The notes below the pieces were generated by a model. That model made no database searches, was not told the origin of the DNA, and saw only the letters and a list, made by a program, of their open reading frames with translations. A DNA stretch of 64,000 nt from Pseudomonas sp. PSE14 (lineage in GTDB: Bacteria > Pseudomonadota > Gammaproteobacteria > Pseudomonadales > Pseudomonadaceae), in NCBI RefSeq assembly GCF_029203285.1, contig NZ_CP115669.1:1798001-1862000 (forward strand), written 5' to 3'. Of the stretch, positions 45,053-54,641 are shown piece by piece. A program made the position numbers and the translations under genes. Every line of letters begins with the position of its first letter. Position 1 is the stretch's first letter.

Positions 45053-45111
45053 TTGACGCTCCGGGGGCAACGCTGGTAGAAGTTTAAATTACAGTAATTA
45101 CTGTAATTTAA
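45053..45111 (+). promoter_or_regulatory. Promoter with a perfect 28-bp palindromic operator
   Basis: TTGACG (45053-45058), an 18-base spacer and TAGAAG (45077-45082) form a plausible promoter. Directly downstream, 45084-45111 is a perfect 28-bp palindrome with half-site TTAAATTACAGTAA and its exact complement, covering the expected transcription start. The amidohydrolase ribosome-binding site (GGAG, 45114-45117) begins three bases later. This is the obvious binding site for the divergent TetR protein. The AT-rich palindrome stands out from the GC-rich surroundings. Confidence 0.88.
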
Positions 45112-45122
45112 CTGGAGAATGT

Positions 45123-47063
45123 ATGCGGCTCAAACCAAAACAACACCTGACGCTGTCCTCCCTCGTCCTGCTCTCCGGGCTCGCCGGATGCAGCCAGACG
45201 CCAGCCCCGGACGCCGGCAACCCTGACAACACGGTGTACCTGAACGGTCAGATCTATACCCAGGATGCCCAGCGCCGGAAGGTCGAAGCCATCGCCGTGT
45301 CGAATGACAAGTTCGTCTATGCCGGTAGCCGGGAAGGCGCGGAGGGCTTCATCAGCCAGGGGTATCGCGTGGTCGACCTGGGCGGCAAGATGGTCCTGCC
45401 CGGTCTGCACGACAACCACATTCACGTCATGGGTGTCGTCCCGCTGGACGTCTGCGACCTCGAAGGCAAGAGCGTCAACCTCGATCAACTGGCCAGCAAG
45501 GTGAAGGAGTGCCTGCCGCGCTACGCCAGCGAGCCGGGCGCCTGGCTGAAGATCGAGCAGTGGGTTCCCTACGAGAACAACGAGCCGACCGATACCTACA
45601 AGACCATCCGCCAGGCGCTGGATGCAGTGGCTGACGGCCATCCGATCGTCCTTTCCGGTGTCGACGGCCACGCCAGCGCCTACAACTCGAAGGCCTTGAG
45701 CATGGCGCAGGACGACAGCGGCAAGGTCGTTGGCTTCAACGCGAAAAGCCTGGGCAAGGGCGGCGTGTTCGCCGAGCTCGCGCCCTATGTCAGCCTGGAC
45801 AGCGGGGTGGTCCGCGATGCGGCCAAGGAAAAGATTCCGGTCGGCAGCTTCGACATGTTCGCCCAGGAAGTAGGTGATCCGCGCGGCGAAGCCATTTACG
45901 GCGCCATCCTGCCGAAGGTCGCGAACGTCATGGCGCAAAGCGGCATCACCAGCATCCAGGATGCCTGTGCCAACGATTTCATCCGCGAGCAACTGGTGAA
46001 GATGCAGCAGCAGAACCTGCTGAACATGCACGTCACGGCTGCCACCTGTTTCATCTCCGATGACTACAAGGGCAAGGTGGATATCGTCGGGCACCTGAAA
46101 AAGGCTCGGGAAGTCCGCGACTCCTTTGCCGGCAATCCGCTGATCAAGGCGGATGCGGTGAAGATCTTTGCCGACGGTGTGCTCGAAGGCGACCCCTTCA
46201 GCAAGCCGCCGTTCTCACCCAACGCCGGCATGCTGCATCACTACCAGAAACCCCACCTCAAGCAGGATGAAGAGACCGGCGCCGTCACCGTCACCCAGGA
46301 TAGCGAGGAGACGAAGAACAACGGCATCGTCAATTACAAGGAGGAAGACTTCAAGAATTACGCCAGTGCGCTGGATGCCGATGGCTTCAGCATCCATGTC
46401 CATAGCGTAGGCGACCGTGCCACTCGTGTGACGATCGATGCGCTGGAGGCTGCCCGGCAGCGCAATGGCGACCGCCACATCCCGCACACCATTGCCCACC
46501 TGCAGATGGTCCATCCGGATGACCAGAAACGTCTGGGCGAGTTGGGCACCTACCTCACCTACACCTACGCCTGGATCAACGAGCAACCCGAGTACGACAT
46601 ACTGATCACCCCATTCCTCGAACCGAGCAAGAAAGGCCAGGACATCAACGACCTGCTCTACAACCCGAAGAATTACACCTGGAATGCCGTTTACCCTGTC
46701 GGCAATACCGCCAAGGCTGGCGCTGTGCTGGTGGCGGGGAGCGATGCTCCGGTGGATACGCGCGACCCGCGGCCTTTCATGAACATCGCTGCCGGCATCA
46801 CCCGCGCCATCCCCGGCAAGCCGGCCTACAACCCTGAGCAGAGCGCCACGCTGGAACAGATGCTGGACGCCTACACCATCAACGGTGCTCGCGCTGTTCG
46901 CCAGGAAAAGCTCATGGGTTCGATCGAGCCGGGCAAGTCCGCCGACTTCATCGTTCTGGACCGAAACCTGTTCGATCTGGTTCAGCAGGGCACCCCGGAA
47001 AAGATTGCCGAGACTCAGGTCATGCAGACGGTGTTTCGTGGCAAGACGGTCTACAGCCAATAG
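45123..47063 (+). CDS. Lipoprotein YtcJ-like amidohydrolase
   Basis: This is a 646-residue metal-dependent amidohydrolase of the YtcJ/amidohydrolase-3 group. The lipobox LSGLAGC makes Cys23 the lipidated residue; Ser at +2 predicts an outer-membrane lipoprotein. Metal ligands are visible as DNHIHVMG (about 98-105), HSVGDRA (about 422-428) and a late SDAPVD; KIFADGV is the family's middle motif. The substrate is unknown; relatives hydrolyse amide or formamide-like bonds. It is transcribed alone from the TetR-operator promoter and followed by a terminator. Lipidation is unusual for this normally soluble family. Confidence 0.92.
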   Translation: MRLKPKQHLTLSSLVLLSGLAGCSQTPAPDAGNPDNTVYLNGQIYTQDAQRRKVEAIAVSNDKFVYAGSREGAEGFISQGYRVVDLGGKMVLPGLHDNHIHVMGVVPLDVCDLEGKSVNLDQLASKVKECLPRYASEPGAWLKIEQWVPYENNEPTDTYKTIRQALDAVADGHPIVLSGVDGHASAYNSKALSMAQDDSGKVVGFNAKSLGKGGVFAELAPYVSLDSGVVRDAAKEKIPVGSFDMFAQEVGDPRGEAIYGAILPKVANVMAQSGITSIQDACANDFIREQLVKMQQQNLLNMHVTAATCFISDDYKGKVDIVGHLKKAREVRDSFAGNPLIKADAVKIFADGVLEGDPFSKPPFSPNAGMLHHYQKPHLKQDEETGAVTVTQDSEETKNNGIVNYKEEDFKNYASALDADGFSIHVHSVGDRATRVTIDALEAARQRNGDRHIPHTIAHLQMVHPDDQKRLGELGTYLTYTYAWINEQPEYDILITPFLEPSKKGQDINDLLYNPKNYTWNAVYPVGNTAKAGAVLVAGSDAPVDTRDPRPFMNIAAGITRAIPGKPAYNPEQSATLEQMLDAYTINGARAVRQEKLMGSIEPGKSADFIVLDRNLFDLVQQGTPEKIAETQVMQTVFRGKTVYSQ

Positions 47064-47153
47064 ACCAACATCTCCCGCAGTGGGGATGAGCCCTTGCGGC
47101 TGATGCCAGCCGTTCGAGGGTTCCCTGGCGTGGCGTTGGTTGCGGGAAATCAG

Positions 47154-47185
47154 AATCCGATGCCTGAACGGGCATCGGATTTTTT
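47154..47185 (+). terminator. Rho-independent terminator of the amidohydrolase gene
   Basis: An 11-bp stem (AATCCGATGCC at 47154-47164 and its complement at 47171-47181) with loop TGAACG is followed by T residues. Confidence 0.93.
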
Positions 47186-47245
47186 ATGCGCAGGTCGTGC
47201 GTATCTGAATGAGCGGCCCTTCGCTGTCGTAACCGATGCGTCTGC

Positions 47246-47461
47246 TCAGCTGCCGCTACGCCCGCCGTCGTGCGGCTCGGTCAGCGCACGGCGGTATTTG
47301 GCATAGAGATCGTCGGACATGTTGCTGGCGCCCAGGATCTTCAGCGCGAAGGATTTCACTTCGGCATCGCTGTAGGGCTGCTGCTGCGGCGCCGGCTGGC
47401 TGCTGCAGCCTGCCAGCCAGAGGGGCACGGCCAGGGTGAGGAGGGCGAGGGCACGGTTCAT
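47246..47461 (-). CDS. Small lipoprotein, unknown function
   Basis: The protein is 71 residues. MNRALALLTLAVPLWLAGCS is a lipoprotein signal with Cys19 as the lipidation site and Ser at +2, so outer-membrane sorting is predicted. The mature part is short and Gln/Pro-rich, then helical (SDAEVKSFALKILGASNMSD). ATG 47461 was chosen; a GTG at 47473 adds four residues. Neither has a strong ribosome-binding site. Similar short lipoproteins are common in Pseudomonas; no function can be given. Confidence 0.7.
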   Translation of the reverse strand: MNRALALLTLAVPLWLAGCSSQPAPQQQPYSDAEVKSFALKILGASNMSDDLYAKYRRALTEPHDGGRSGS

Positions 47462-47661
47462 GGTTTTATGCACGCAGGGAGGCTCGGGGCGGATGTCAGG
47501 CTAGCAATCGCACGGATCGAGCAGAAATCATCCCGTTTGATAGTGAGTATCGTTATGGCGACTTCCGACTCCTGGAGCTGTCAGAAGGTTCCCTTCCTGC
47601 GGCGTTTTCCAACGATTGCGGATATCCTTCGCGGCTGTTCATCCCTTCTCAGGACTCCTCC

Positions 47662-48192
47662 ATGAAAGCGCAACTCGTCGAACTCCTCACACTGATCAGC
47701 TCGGGCTGCCTGGGCGAGGCGGAGATCGAGCAGATCGCCGACGAGGCCGCCCAGGCCTATGCCGACCCGGAGGCCTTCCACGCGGCCAACCCGGAAATCA
47801 ACTACGACGACAGCTTCCCGATTCCCCTGGGGGAGTGGGTGGTGGTGGGCAGCCTGCCGGAAATCGTGCTGTTCCAGGGCGACAGCTTTGAGGAACTGTT
47901 CACGGAGATTCGCGCCTCCTTCGACCCGAGCGTCAACTTCGTCCTGCAGGCCAAGCAGCTGCGCAAGGCCGAACCCCTCGCCGCGCTGAACCGCATCCAG
48001 ACCCAGCTCGGCGCGCTTTATCCCGAAAAGGGCGGTTATGTACTGGTGGACTTCAGCGAGCCGCTGGATGACGAACTGCAGTGCGTGCTGGTCTACCGCG
48101 AAGACCTCGAGCGTGTCATGGCGCTCTGCGTGGAGATCGGCATTCCCGCGGCGCCGGCGCTCGAGGCTGCGCAGGAAGCTGCTCAGGAATGA
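47662..48192 (+). CDS. Acidic cytoplasmic protein, unknown function
   Basis: The protein is 176 residues with no signal or membrane segment and is strongly acidic. Notable parts are an N-terminal helical segment (AQLVELLTLISSGCLGEAEIEQIADEAAQ; core GCLGEAEIEQIAD), a central SFPIPLGEWVVVGSLPEIVLFQGDSFEEL (core PLGEWVVVGSLPEI) and an Ala/Glu-rich tail. I do not recognise the family. The start ATG is well placed in a normal coding context, and its 3' end overlaps the convergent gene by 10 bases. Confidence 0.7.
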   Translation: MKAQLVELLTLISSGCLGEAEIEQIADEAAQAYADPEAFHAANPEINYDDSFPIPLGEWVVVGSLPEIVLFQGDSFEELFTEIRASFDPSVNFVLQAKQLRKAEPLAALNRIQTQLGALYPEKGGYVLVDFSEPLDDELQCVLVYREDLERVMALCVEIGIPAAPALEAAQEAAQE

Positions 48193-48452
48193 TCGAAGTC
48201 CTCGCCTGACGGACGAAAGCTGCCGATGTGGGTCGGCAGCCAGCGGTAATAGAAGTGAAAGGCGAACAACCGGGGATGCCGGCAAGTGCAGAGCGTTGCC
48301 TGCTGATCGAGCTCCGGCGCTTGCATGTGCAACAGACCGATGCGCTGCAACTCCCGCAGAGCCTGGCATTCCTCCCACACGAGCAATACCTGTCTGCCGC
48401 GCGCCAGGTCGGCCGCGTGCAGGCAGATTCGCGGAAGCAAAGGCAGGTTCAT
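48183..48452 (-). CDS. 89-residue protein partnered with a small HTH protein
   Basis: The product begins MNLPLLPRICLHAADLARGR and contains a Cys pair in ATLCTCRHPRLFAFHFYYRW. I do not recognise it. ATG 48452 overlaps the stop of the upstream small HTH gene (ATGA), so it is translationally coupled to a putative DNA-binding protein. The open frame extends upstream to 48545 but that part overlaps the partner. It is convergent with the acidic-protein gene. Confidence 0.6.
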   Translation of the reverse strand: MNLPLLPRICLHAADLARGRQVLLVWEECQALRELQRIGLLHMQAPELDQQATLCTCRHPRLFAFHFYYRWLPTHIGSFRPSGEDFDHS

Positions 48453-48658
48453 CGATGGGGGACGGTGCGCTTGAGCATCGCACTCAGGTCCACAAGGCGA
48501 TGACCGCCGATCATGCGTGACGGCACCTCGCCGAGGTCGATCCATTGCTGCACTACGGCCAGCCGGTCACTCATGCCGATCAATTGAGCAAAACGCTTGG
48601 GTGTCAGGTAGTACTTGCCTTCGATGAGGTCCGGGGAGAACGATTCTTCCACTTTCAT
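48449..48658 (-). CDS. Small AlpA/excisionase-like HTH protein
   Basis: The protein is 69 residues. YYLTPKRFAQLIGMSDRLAVVQQWIDLGEVPSRMIGGHRLVDLS is built like a winged MerR/AlpA/excisionase-type helix-turn-helix (core motif LTPKRFAQLIGMS, then WIDLGEVPSRMIGGHRLV). Such proteins act as excisionases or activators in prophages and islands. It is divergent from the XRE regulator at 48782 and coupled to the 89-residue gene. The assignment to a phage switch is inference. Confidence 0.65.
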   Translation of the reverse strand: MKVEESFSPDLIEGKYYLTPKRFAQLIGMSDRLAVVQQWIDLGEVPSRMIGGHRLVDLSAMLKRTVPHR

Positions 48659-48684
48659 GCTGCATCCTGCACCATCGGGAATCG

Positions 48685-48731
48685 CTCGAACCGACAGGTT
48701 CGAGCCCCTGTTGATGCGGGAATTTATCCCG
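48685..48731. promoter_or_regulatory. Inverted repeats in the divergent HTH intergenic region
   Basis: CTCGAACC-GACA-GGTTCGAG (48685-48704) is a perfect 8-bp inverted repeat, and CGGGA-ATTTA-TCCCG (48717-48731) a perfect 5-bp one. Both lie between the divergent small-HTH and XRE genes and are candidate operators for one or both. The repeats differ from each other, so two proteins may bind. Confidence 0.5.
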
Positions 48732-48781
48732 ATTATTAGGACTTTATAACTGGGTTTTGCAATCTCGGACGCGGATTACAC

Positions 48782-49195
48782 ATGGTAAAGAAACGTTTCC
48801 TGTTCACTGCAGGAGAAAGGCTACGGGCGCTTCGTGCGCTGACCGGCCTGTCGCGCCGCGCATTTTCCGAAACAGTCGGAATGAAAGAGAAAGATCTGGA
48901 GAATATCGAGTACGGCAACCAACGTATGCGTGACGAGGACTTCCAGAAGGTCTGCAGCGAGTACGAGGATTTCAGCCGGTGGATCACCTACGAGGGGCCA
49001 ATTGATTCCACGGAGGTGACCTGGAAGGTTGCCGACTCCGCCCAGCGCGCGGCGGTTTATCTGGTCCAGCGCCATCCGCAGTTGCTTGCCAGCAGCGATC
49101 TGAGCCTGGAAGAGTGGCAAGCGCGCCACCGCGAAGTGCTGGACAGCCTGTGCGAGGAAGAGCGGCGGATCAACGAGGAAGACGCCGACGCATAG
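48782..49195 (+). CDS. XRE-type helix-turn-helix regulator
   Basis: The protein is 137 residues. An N-terminal Cro/CI-type HTH (about 10-55; LRALRALTGLSRRAFSETVG, then KEKDLENIEYGNQRM) is followed by an acidic helical C-terminal part (LSLEEWQARHREVLDSLCEE). The N-terminus is basic (MVKKRFLFTAGERLRAL). It faces the small HTH gene across a 123-base intergenic region with inverted repeats, the layout of a phage repressor/excisionase switch or a mobile-island regulator. It has no recognisable peptidase or toxin domain. Confidence 0.8.
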   Translation: MVKKRFLFTAGERLRALRALTGLSRRAFSETVGMKEKDLENIEYGNQRMRDEDFQKVCSEYEDFSRWITYEGPIDSTEVTWKVADSAQRAAVYLVQRHPQLLASSDLSLEEWQARHREVLDSLCEEERRINEEDADA

Positions 49196-49203
49196 TGCGG
49201 CGG

Positions 49204-50088
49204 CTATCGGCCAACCTTGCCGATGCGCCGCAGATAGTCGATGACGTCCGGTGCGCCCGCTTCCCGCAGGCCCTGGCCAAAGGTGTCGGACTGCGGATGG
49301 TCTTTGGGCAATAGCAGGCTTTCCGGGGTTTCCGTGTTGAACAGGCCGAAGCGCGCGTAAGGCATGCCGGTGTCCAGCAGCAGGCCCATGAACGCCGGGT
49401 CGCTCCAGGCCTGCGCCGGCATCGCCAACATGTGGAAGCCGTTATCCAGCTCATCCAGCACTGCTGTGCGCAGCTCGAAGCACTGAATGATCGCCGGCAG
49501 GGTGATCTCCAGTCCGCGCCGCCGGGCATAGACCACGGCGCTGGCCATCTCGTAGGCGTGATTGTCGTCATCCCAGAACAGCCGGTCGCCATGCCAGCTG
49601 GCACGCCGTAGCTGCAAGGTGGCCTTGCGCTCGAAACCGGGCAGCGCCTGGCCGAGCACCCGAGTGAAGTCGTTGTAGCTGATGATCCGTACCTTGCGGC
49701 CATTGTCGCTCTGCGCCAGTTCCTCCAGCGTTGCCAGGGGGCTGTCCTGCAGGGCTCGCTGGCACAGGCCGTCGAGCGTGCGCAGGTCGAGAGATGGTTG
49801 TTCCTCACTGTGGCTGCTGACCAGGCGCTTGAGTACCGCGTGGATGCGCGCCTTGTCTTCCTGCACCGGTCCCGACAGTGCGCCGCGTGGCAGGTCGATC
49901 AGGCGATGGAGCGGCGTTCCGGACTGCCAGCCGATGCCGCTGGCGCAGGCTTCGATGGCTTTGAACGGCAGCGACAGCATGCGGCTGCGTTGCGCGACGT
50001 TATGCGCATCGGCGCCGCCAAGCCCCAGGCGCTGGGCAAGGCTGGCCAGGCGGCTGGTCATGCTGCGGTGGCGAGGGGGCTGGCTCAT
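49204..50088 (-). CDS. Conserved hypothetical protein (possibly DUF6685)
   Basis: The protein is 294 residues, cytoplasmic, with no signal peptide. It begins MSQPPRHRSMTSRLASLAQR; the middle part has KVRIISYNDFTRVLGQALPGF and ASWHGDRLFWDDDNHAYEMA, and the end has GAPDVIDYLRRIGKVGR. My recollection is that this kind of sequence is filed as DUF6685, but that is uncertain and no function is known. ATG 50088 was used; MTSRLASL nine codons later is an alternative. It is convergent with the XRE gene, with eight bases between stops. Confidence 0.7.
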   Translation of the reverse strand: MSQPPRHRSMTSRLASLAQRLGLGGADAHNVAQRSRMLSLPFKAIEACASGIGWQSGTPLHRLIDLPRGALSGPVQEDKARIHAVLKRLVSSHSEEQPSLDLRTLDGLCQRALQDSPLATLEELAQSDNGRKVRIISYNDFTRVLGQALPGFERKATLQLRRASWHGDRLFWDDDNHAYEMASAVVYARRRGLEITLPAIIQCFELRTAVLDELDNGFHMLAMPAQAWSDPAFMGLLLDTGMPYARFGLFNTETPESLLLPKDHPQSDTFGQGLREAGAPDVIDYLRRIGKVGR

Positions 50089-50236
50089 GTGCGACGCAAG
50101 ACTCCCGATGGCCGGATGGTCAGTGCAGGAAGCGCCGGAGAGGATGCACGGCGAATTGCCCTAAGCATAGAAAACCCTGGCGCCGTTTGGCGCATGCGTT
50201 GTGGCAAAATTCTTCCCTTCACTCGGGGGAGCCTCC

Positions 50237-50458
50237 ATGGCTTGCGTGGTGCTGGACATCTGCCTGCCGGCGGACAGACTGCAGGCAGTCTACCGCGGGG
50301 ACGCCAATCGCGTGCTGGTGACCAGTCGCGAGGGCCGCCGGATCAGCCTGCCGGCCCGTCATCTGCGCCCATTCGTCACCCATTCGGGCGTACAGGGCTG
50401 CTTCGAACTGGAGTTCGATGACGCCGGGCGGCTACTGGCTTTGCGTCGCCTCGCCTGA
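50237..50458 (+). CDS. DUF2835 protein
   Basis: The protein is 73 residues. The family pattern is clear: a first strand ([18 protein letters not shown]), then [35 protein letters not shown] with the LRPFVT core, and a short LLALRRL end. DUF2835 is a small beta-rich family of unknown function that sits just upstream of pyrD in Pseudomonas. ATG 50237 has a strong GGGGGAG site (50225-50231); an in-frame upstream ATG at 50201 is less likely. Confidence 0.88.
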   Translation: MACVVLDICLPADRLQAVYRGDANRVLVTSREGRRISLPARHLRPFVTHSGVQGCFELEFDDAGRLLALRRLA

Positions 50459-50474
50459 GCGAGGTGCGGCCGGC

Positions 50475-50480
50475 TATAAT
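50475..50480 (+). promoter_or_regulatory. Candidate -10 box of pyrD
   Basis: A consensus TATAAT lies 32 bases before the pyrD ATG. I could not find a convincing -35 hexamer at 16-18 bases upstream, so this is only a candidate. Confidence 0.4.
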
Positions 50481-50511
50481 AACGCCCCATTTTGCCGACC
50501 GATGCCCGACC

Positions 50512-51537
50512 ATGTACAGCCTGGCCCGCGAGCTCCTGTTCAAGCTTTCCCCGGAAACTTCCCACGAATTGTCCATCGACCTGATCGGTGCCGGCGGCCG
50601 TCTCGGCCTCAATGGCCTGGTCACAAAGGCTCCGGCCAGCCTGCCGGTGAAGGTGATGGGCCTGGAGTTCGCCAACCCGGTGGGGCTGGCGGCCGGCCTG
50701 GATAAGAACGGCGATGCTATCGATGGCTTCGCGCAACTGGGGTTTGGCTTCGTCGAGATCGGCACCGTCACCCCGCGCCCGCAGCCAGGCAACCCAAAGC
50801 CGCGCCTGTTCCGCCTACCGCAGGCCACCGCCATCATCAACCGCATGGGTTTCAACAACCATGGCGTCGATCACCTGATCGAGCGGGTCAAGGCGGCGAA
50901 ATACCGTGGCGTGCTGGGCATCAACATCGGCAAGAACTTCGACACGCCGGTCGAGCGCGCGGTGGACGACTACCTGATCTGCCTGGACAAGGTCTACGCC
51001 CACGCCAGCTATGTGACGGTCAACGTCAGCTCGCCCAATACGCCCGGCCTGCGTAGCCTGCAGTTCGGCGATTCGCTCAAGCAACTGCTCGAAGCCCTGC
51101 GTCAGCGCCAGGAAGACCTGGCTGTCCAGCATGGCCGCCGCGTACCGCTGGCGATCAAGATCGCCCCGGACATGAGCGACGAGGAAACCGCCATGGTTGC
51201 CGCCGCGCTGATCGAGTCGGGCATGGACGCGGTGATCGCCACCAACACCACGCTGGGTCGCGAAGGCGTCGAGAACCTGCCGTTCGGCAACGAGGCGGGT
51301 GGCCTGTCCGGTGCGCCGGTGCGCGAGAAGAGCACCCACATCGTCAAGGTGCTGGCCGGCGAGCTGGGCGGGCGTCTACCGATCATCGCTGCCGGCGGTA
51401 TCACCGAAGGCATCCATGCAGCGGAGAAGATCGCGGCCGGTGCGAGCCTGGTGCAGATCTATTCGGGCTTCATCTACAAGGGCCCGGCGCTGATCCGCGA
51501 GGCGGTGGATGCCATCGCCGCGGCCAGAAGGGGCTGA
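50512..51537 (+). CDS. pyrD: Dihydroorotate dehydrogenase (quinone), class 2
   Basis: PyrD oxidises dihydroorotate to orotate in pyrimidine synthesis and passes electrons to quinone. The 341-residue protein has the N-terminal membrane-associating helix typical of class 2 enzymes ([20 protein letters not shown]) and the FMN barrel. [16 protein letters not shown] and [15 protein letters not shown] carry FMN contacts and the catalytic Ser, and [10 protein letters not shown] is the later FMN phosphate region. ATG 50512 begins the conserved N-terminus, although the frame is open to 50464. Confidence 0.97.
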   Translation: MYSLARELLFKLSPETSHELSIDLIGAGGRLGLNGLVTKAPASLPVKVMGLEFANPVGLAAGLDKNGDAIDGFAQLGFGFVEIGTVTPRPQPGNPKPRLFRLPQATAIINRMGFNNHGVDHLIERVKAAKYRGVLGINIGKNFDTPVERAVDDYLICLDKVYAHASYVTVNVSSPNTPGLRSLQFGDSLKQLLEALRQRQEDLAVQHGRRVPLAIKIAPDMSDEETAMVAAALIESGMDAVIATNTTLGREGVENLPFGNEAGGLSGAPVREKSTHIVKVLAGELGGRLPIIAAGGITEGIHAAEKIAAGASLVQIYSGFIYKGPALIREAVDAIAAARRG

Positions 51538-51550
51538 AGAACAGCGGGGA

Positions 51551-51579
51551 ATTAAAAAGGGCTCCTTATCGGAGCCCTT
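51551..51579 (-). terminator. Rho-independent terminator reading from rmf
   Basis: A 9-bp stem (51557-51565 and 51571-51579) with loop TTATC carries its T run (TTTTT) on the minus strand, matching the rmf gene; pyrD comes from the other side. It may act on both. Confidence 0.85.
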
Positions 51580-51638
51580 GGGCTTGCGCCCTTCCGCCCG
51601 GATGGGGCGGCTTGGGGAAGTCGGTGTGATTCGTAGAT

Positions 51639-51857
51639 TCAGCCGTTTGCGTGCTGCATCTGGTTCAGACGTTGAATACCGGCGGTGCCGGTCAAACCAT
51701 CCCAGTTGTCGCCACGGCCCTCACGCCAGCCATTGAGCCAGGATTGCCGGGCAGTGGGATGAGTAAACGGACAGAGGTCGCGAGATTTTCCAGTAATGCC
51801 GTGCTGATAACCGCGCAAAAAGGCTCTTTCCAACGGATCACGCTTAAGTCTTCTCAT
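51639..51857 (-). CDS. rmf: Ribosome modulation factor
   Basis: Rmf dimerises 70S ribosomes into inactive 100S particles in stationary phase. The 72-residue basic protein has the family opening MRRLKRDPLERAFLRGYQHG and CPFTHPTARQSWLNGWREGR. The gene order pyrD-rmf-rlmKL is the Pseudomonas arrangement. A GAGGG site lies about 11 bases before the ATG. It is convergent with pyrD, with a terminator between them. Confidence 0.96.
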   Translation of the reverse strand: MRRLKRDPLERAFLRGYQHGITGKSRDLCPFTHPTARQSWLNGWREGRGDNWDGLTGTAGIQRLNQMQHANG

Positions 51858-52343
51858 AGGGTGTTGCCCTCACTTGTTGACTGTTATGTCCCGTTGGCCC
51901 CCCTGGGAGGCCGGGCGGAAAATTCCGCCAATGGGGCGCATTGCCGGCGTGACACGCCCCGCCCGTCATCATTGCGATAACGGATTAAGCTGAGTTCTAA
52001 CCAATGCCTCCGGGGCTGTGAACAACCAATTTGTCATAAAGACTTAACTCTTATGGAATCAAGCCATAAGAATTTGCCCGGTTGGGAAGTGCCACCATCG
52101 CGTAACCCACCAGGGGCGCGGGGTTGTATCGGGTCAAGGGGAAAGTGTGTCTAATTGCGACTTTCTCTCATTCCGACGAGCGGGCCGGTTATGTGCGACT
52201 CGAGGTCGCAGACGGATTGAACGTCCGTCCCCGAAAATGAACACCGATTGCTGTTCGCGGAAAAACCAACCGCGCGAATGGCCGACGAGGCTCCCTGGTG
52301 GAGCTTCATAAAAAAGAGAGGGCTGCGGCCCGGGAAGATTGAC
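51858..52343. other. Divergent regulatory region between rmf and rlmKL
   Basis: This 486-base stretch has no supported gene. It must hold the rmf promoter (minus strand) and the rlmKL promoter. An 8-bp hairpin TCTTATGG / CCATAAGA with loop AATCAAG lies at 52049-52071. A GCGG-AA...TT-CCGC imperfect palindrome lies near 51915-51928. I could not assign promoter boxes with confidence. Confidence 0.45.
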
Positions 52344-54527
<2,184 letters not shown>

Positions 54528-54641
54528 TGTCGACTGGCGCACGGCCGACCGAGGCCGTGCGTCGAGTGGCTCCTGGGCAATCTGCCATCATCTGCTATAA
54601 GAACTGGGTACCCTTTCCGCAGCCCTGACGCGGGAGTCCCC

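Noticed and set aside
54538..54561. GC hairpin after rlmKL (CGCACGGCC / GGCCGTGCG)
   Set aside because: A real 9-bp stem but without a T run, so not listed as a terminator; it may still slow read-through.
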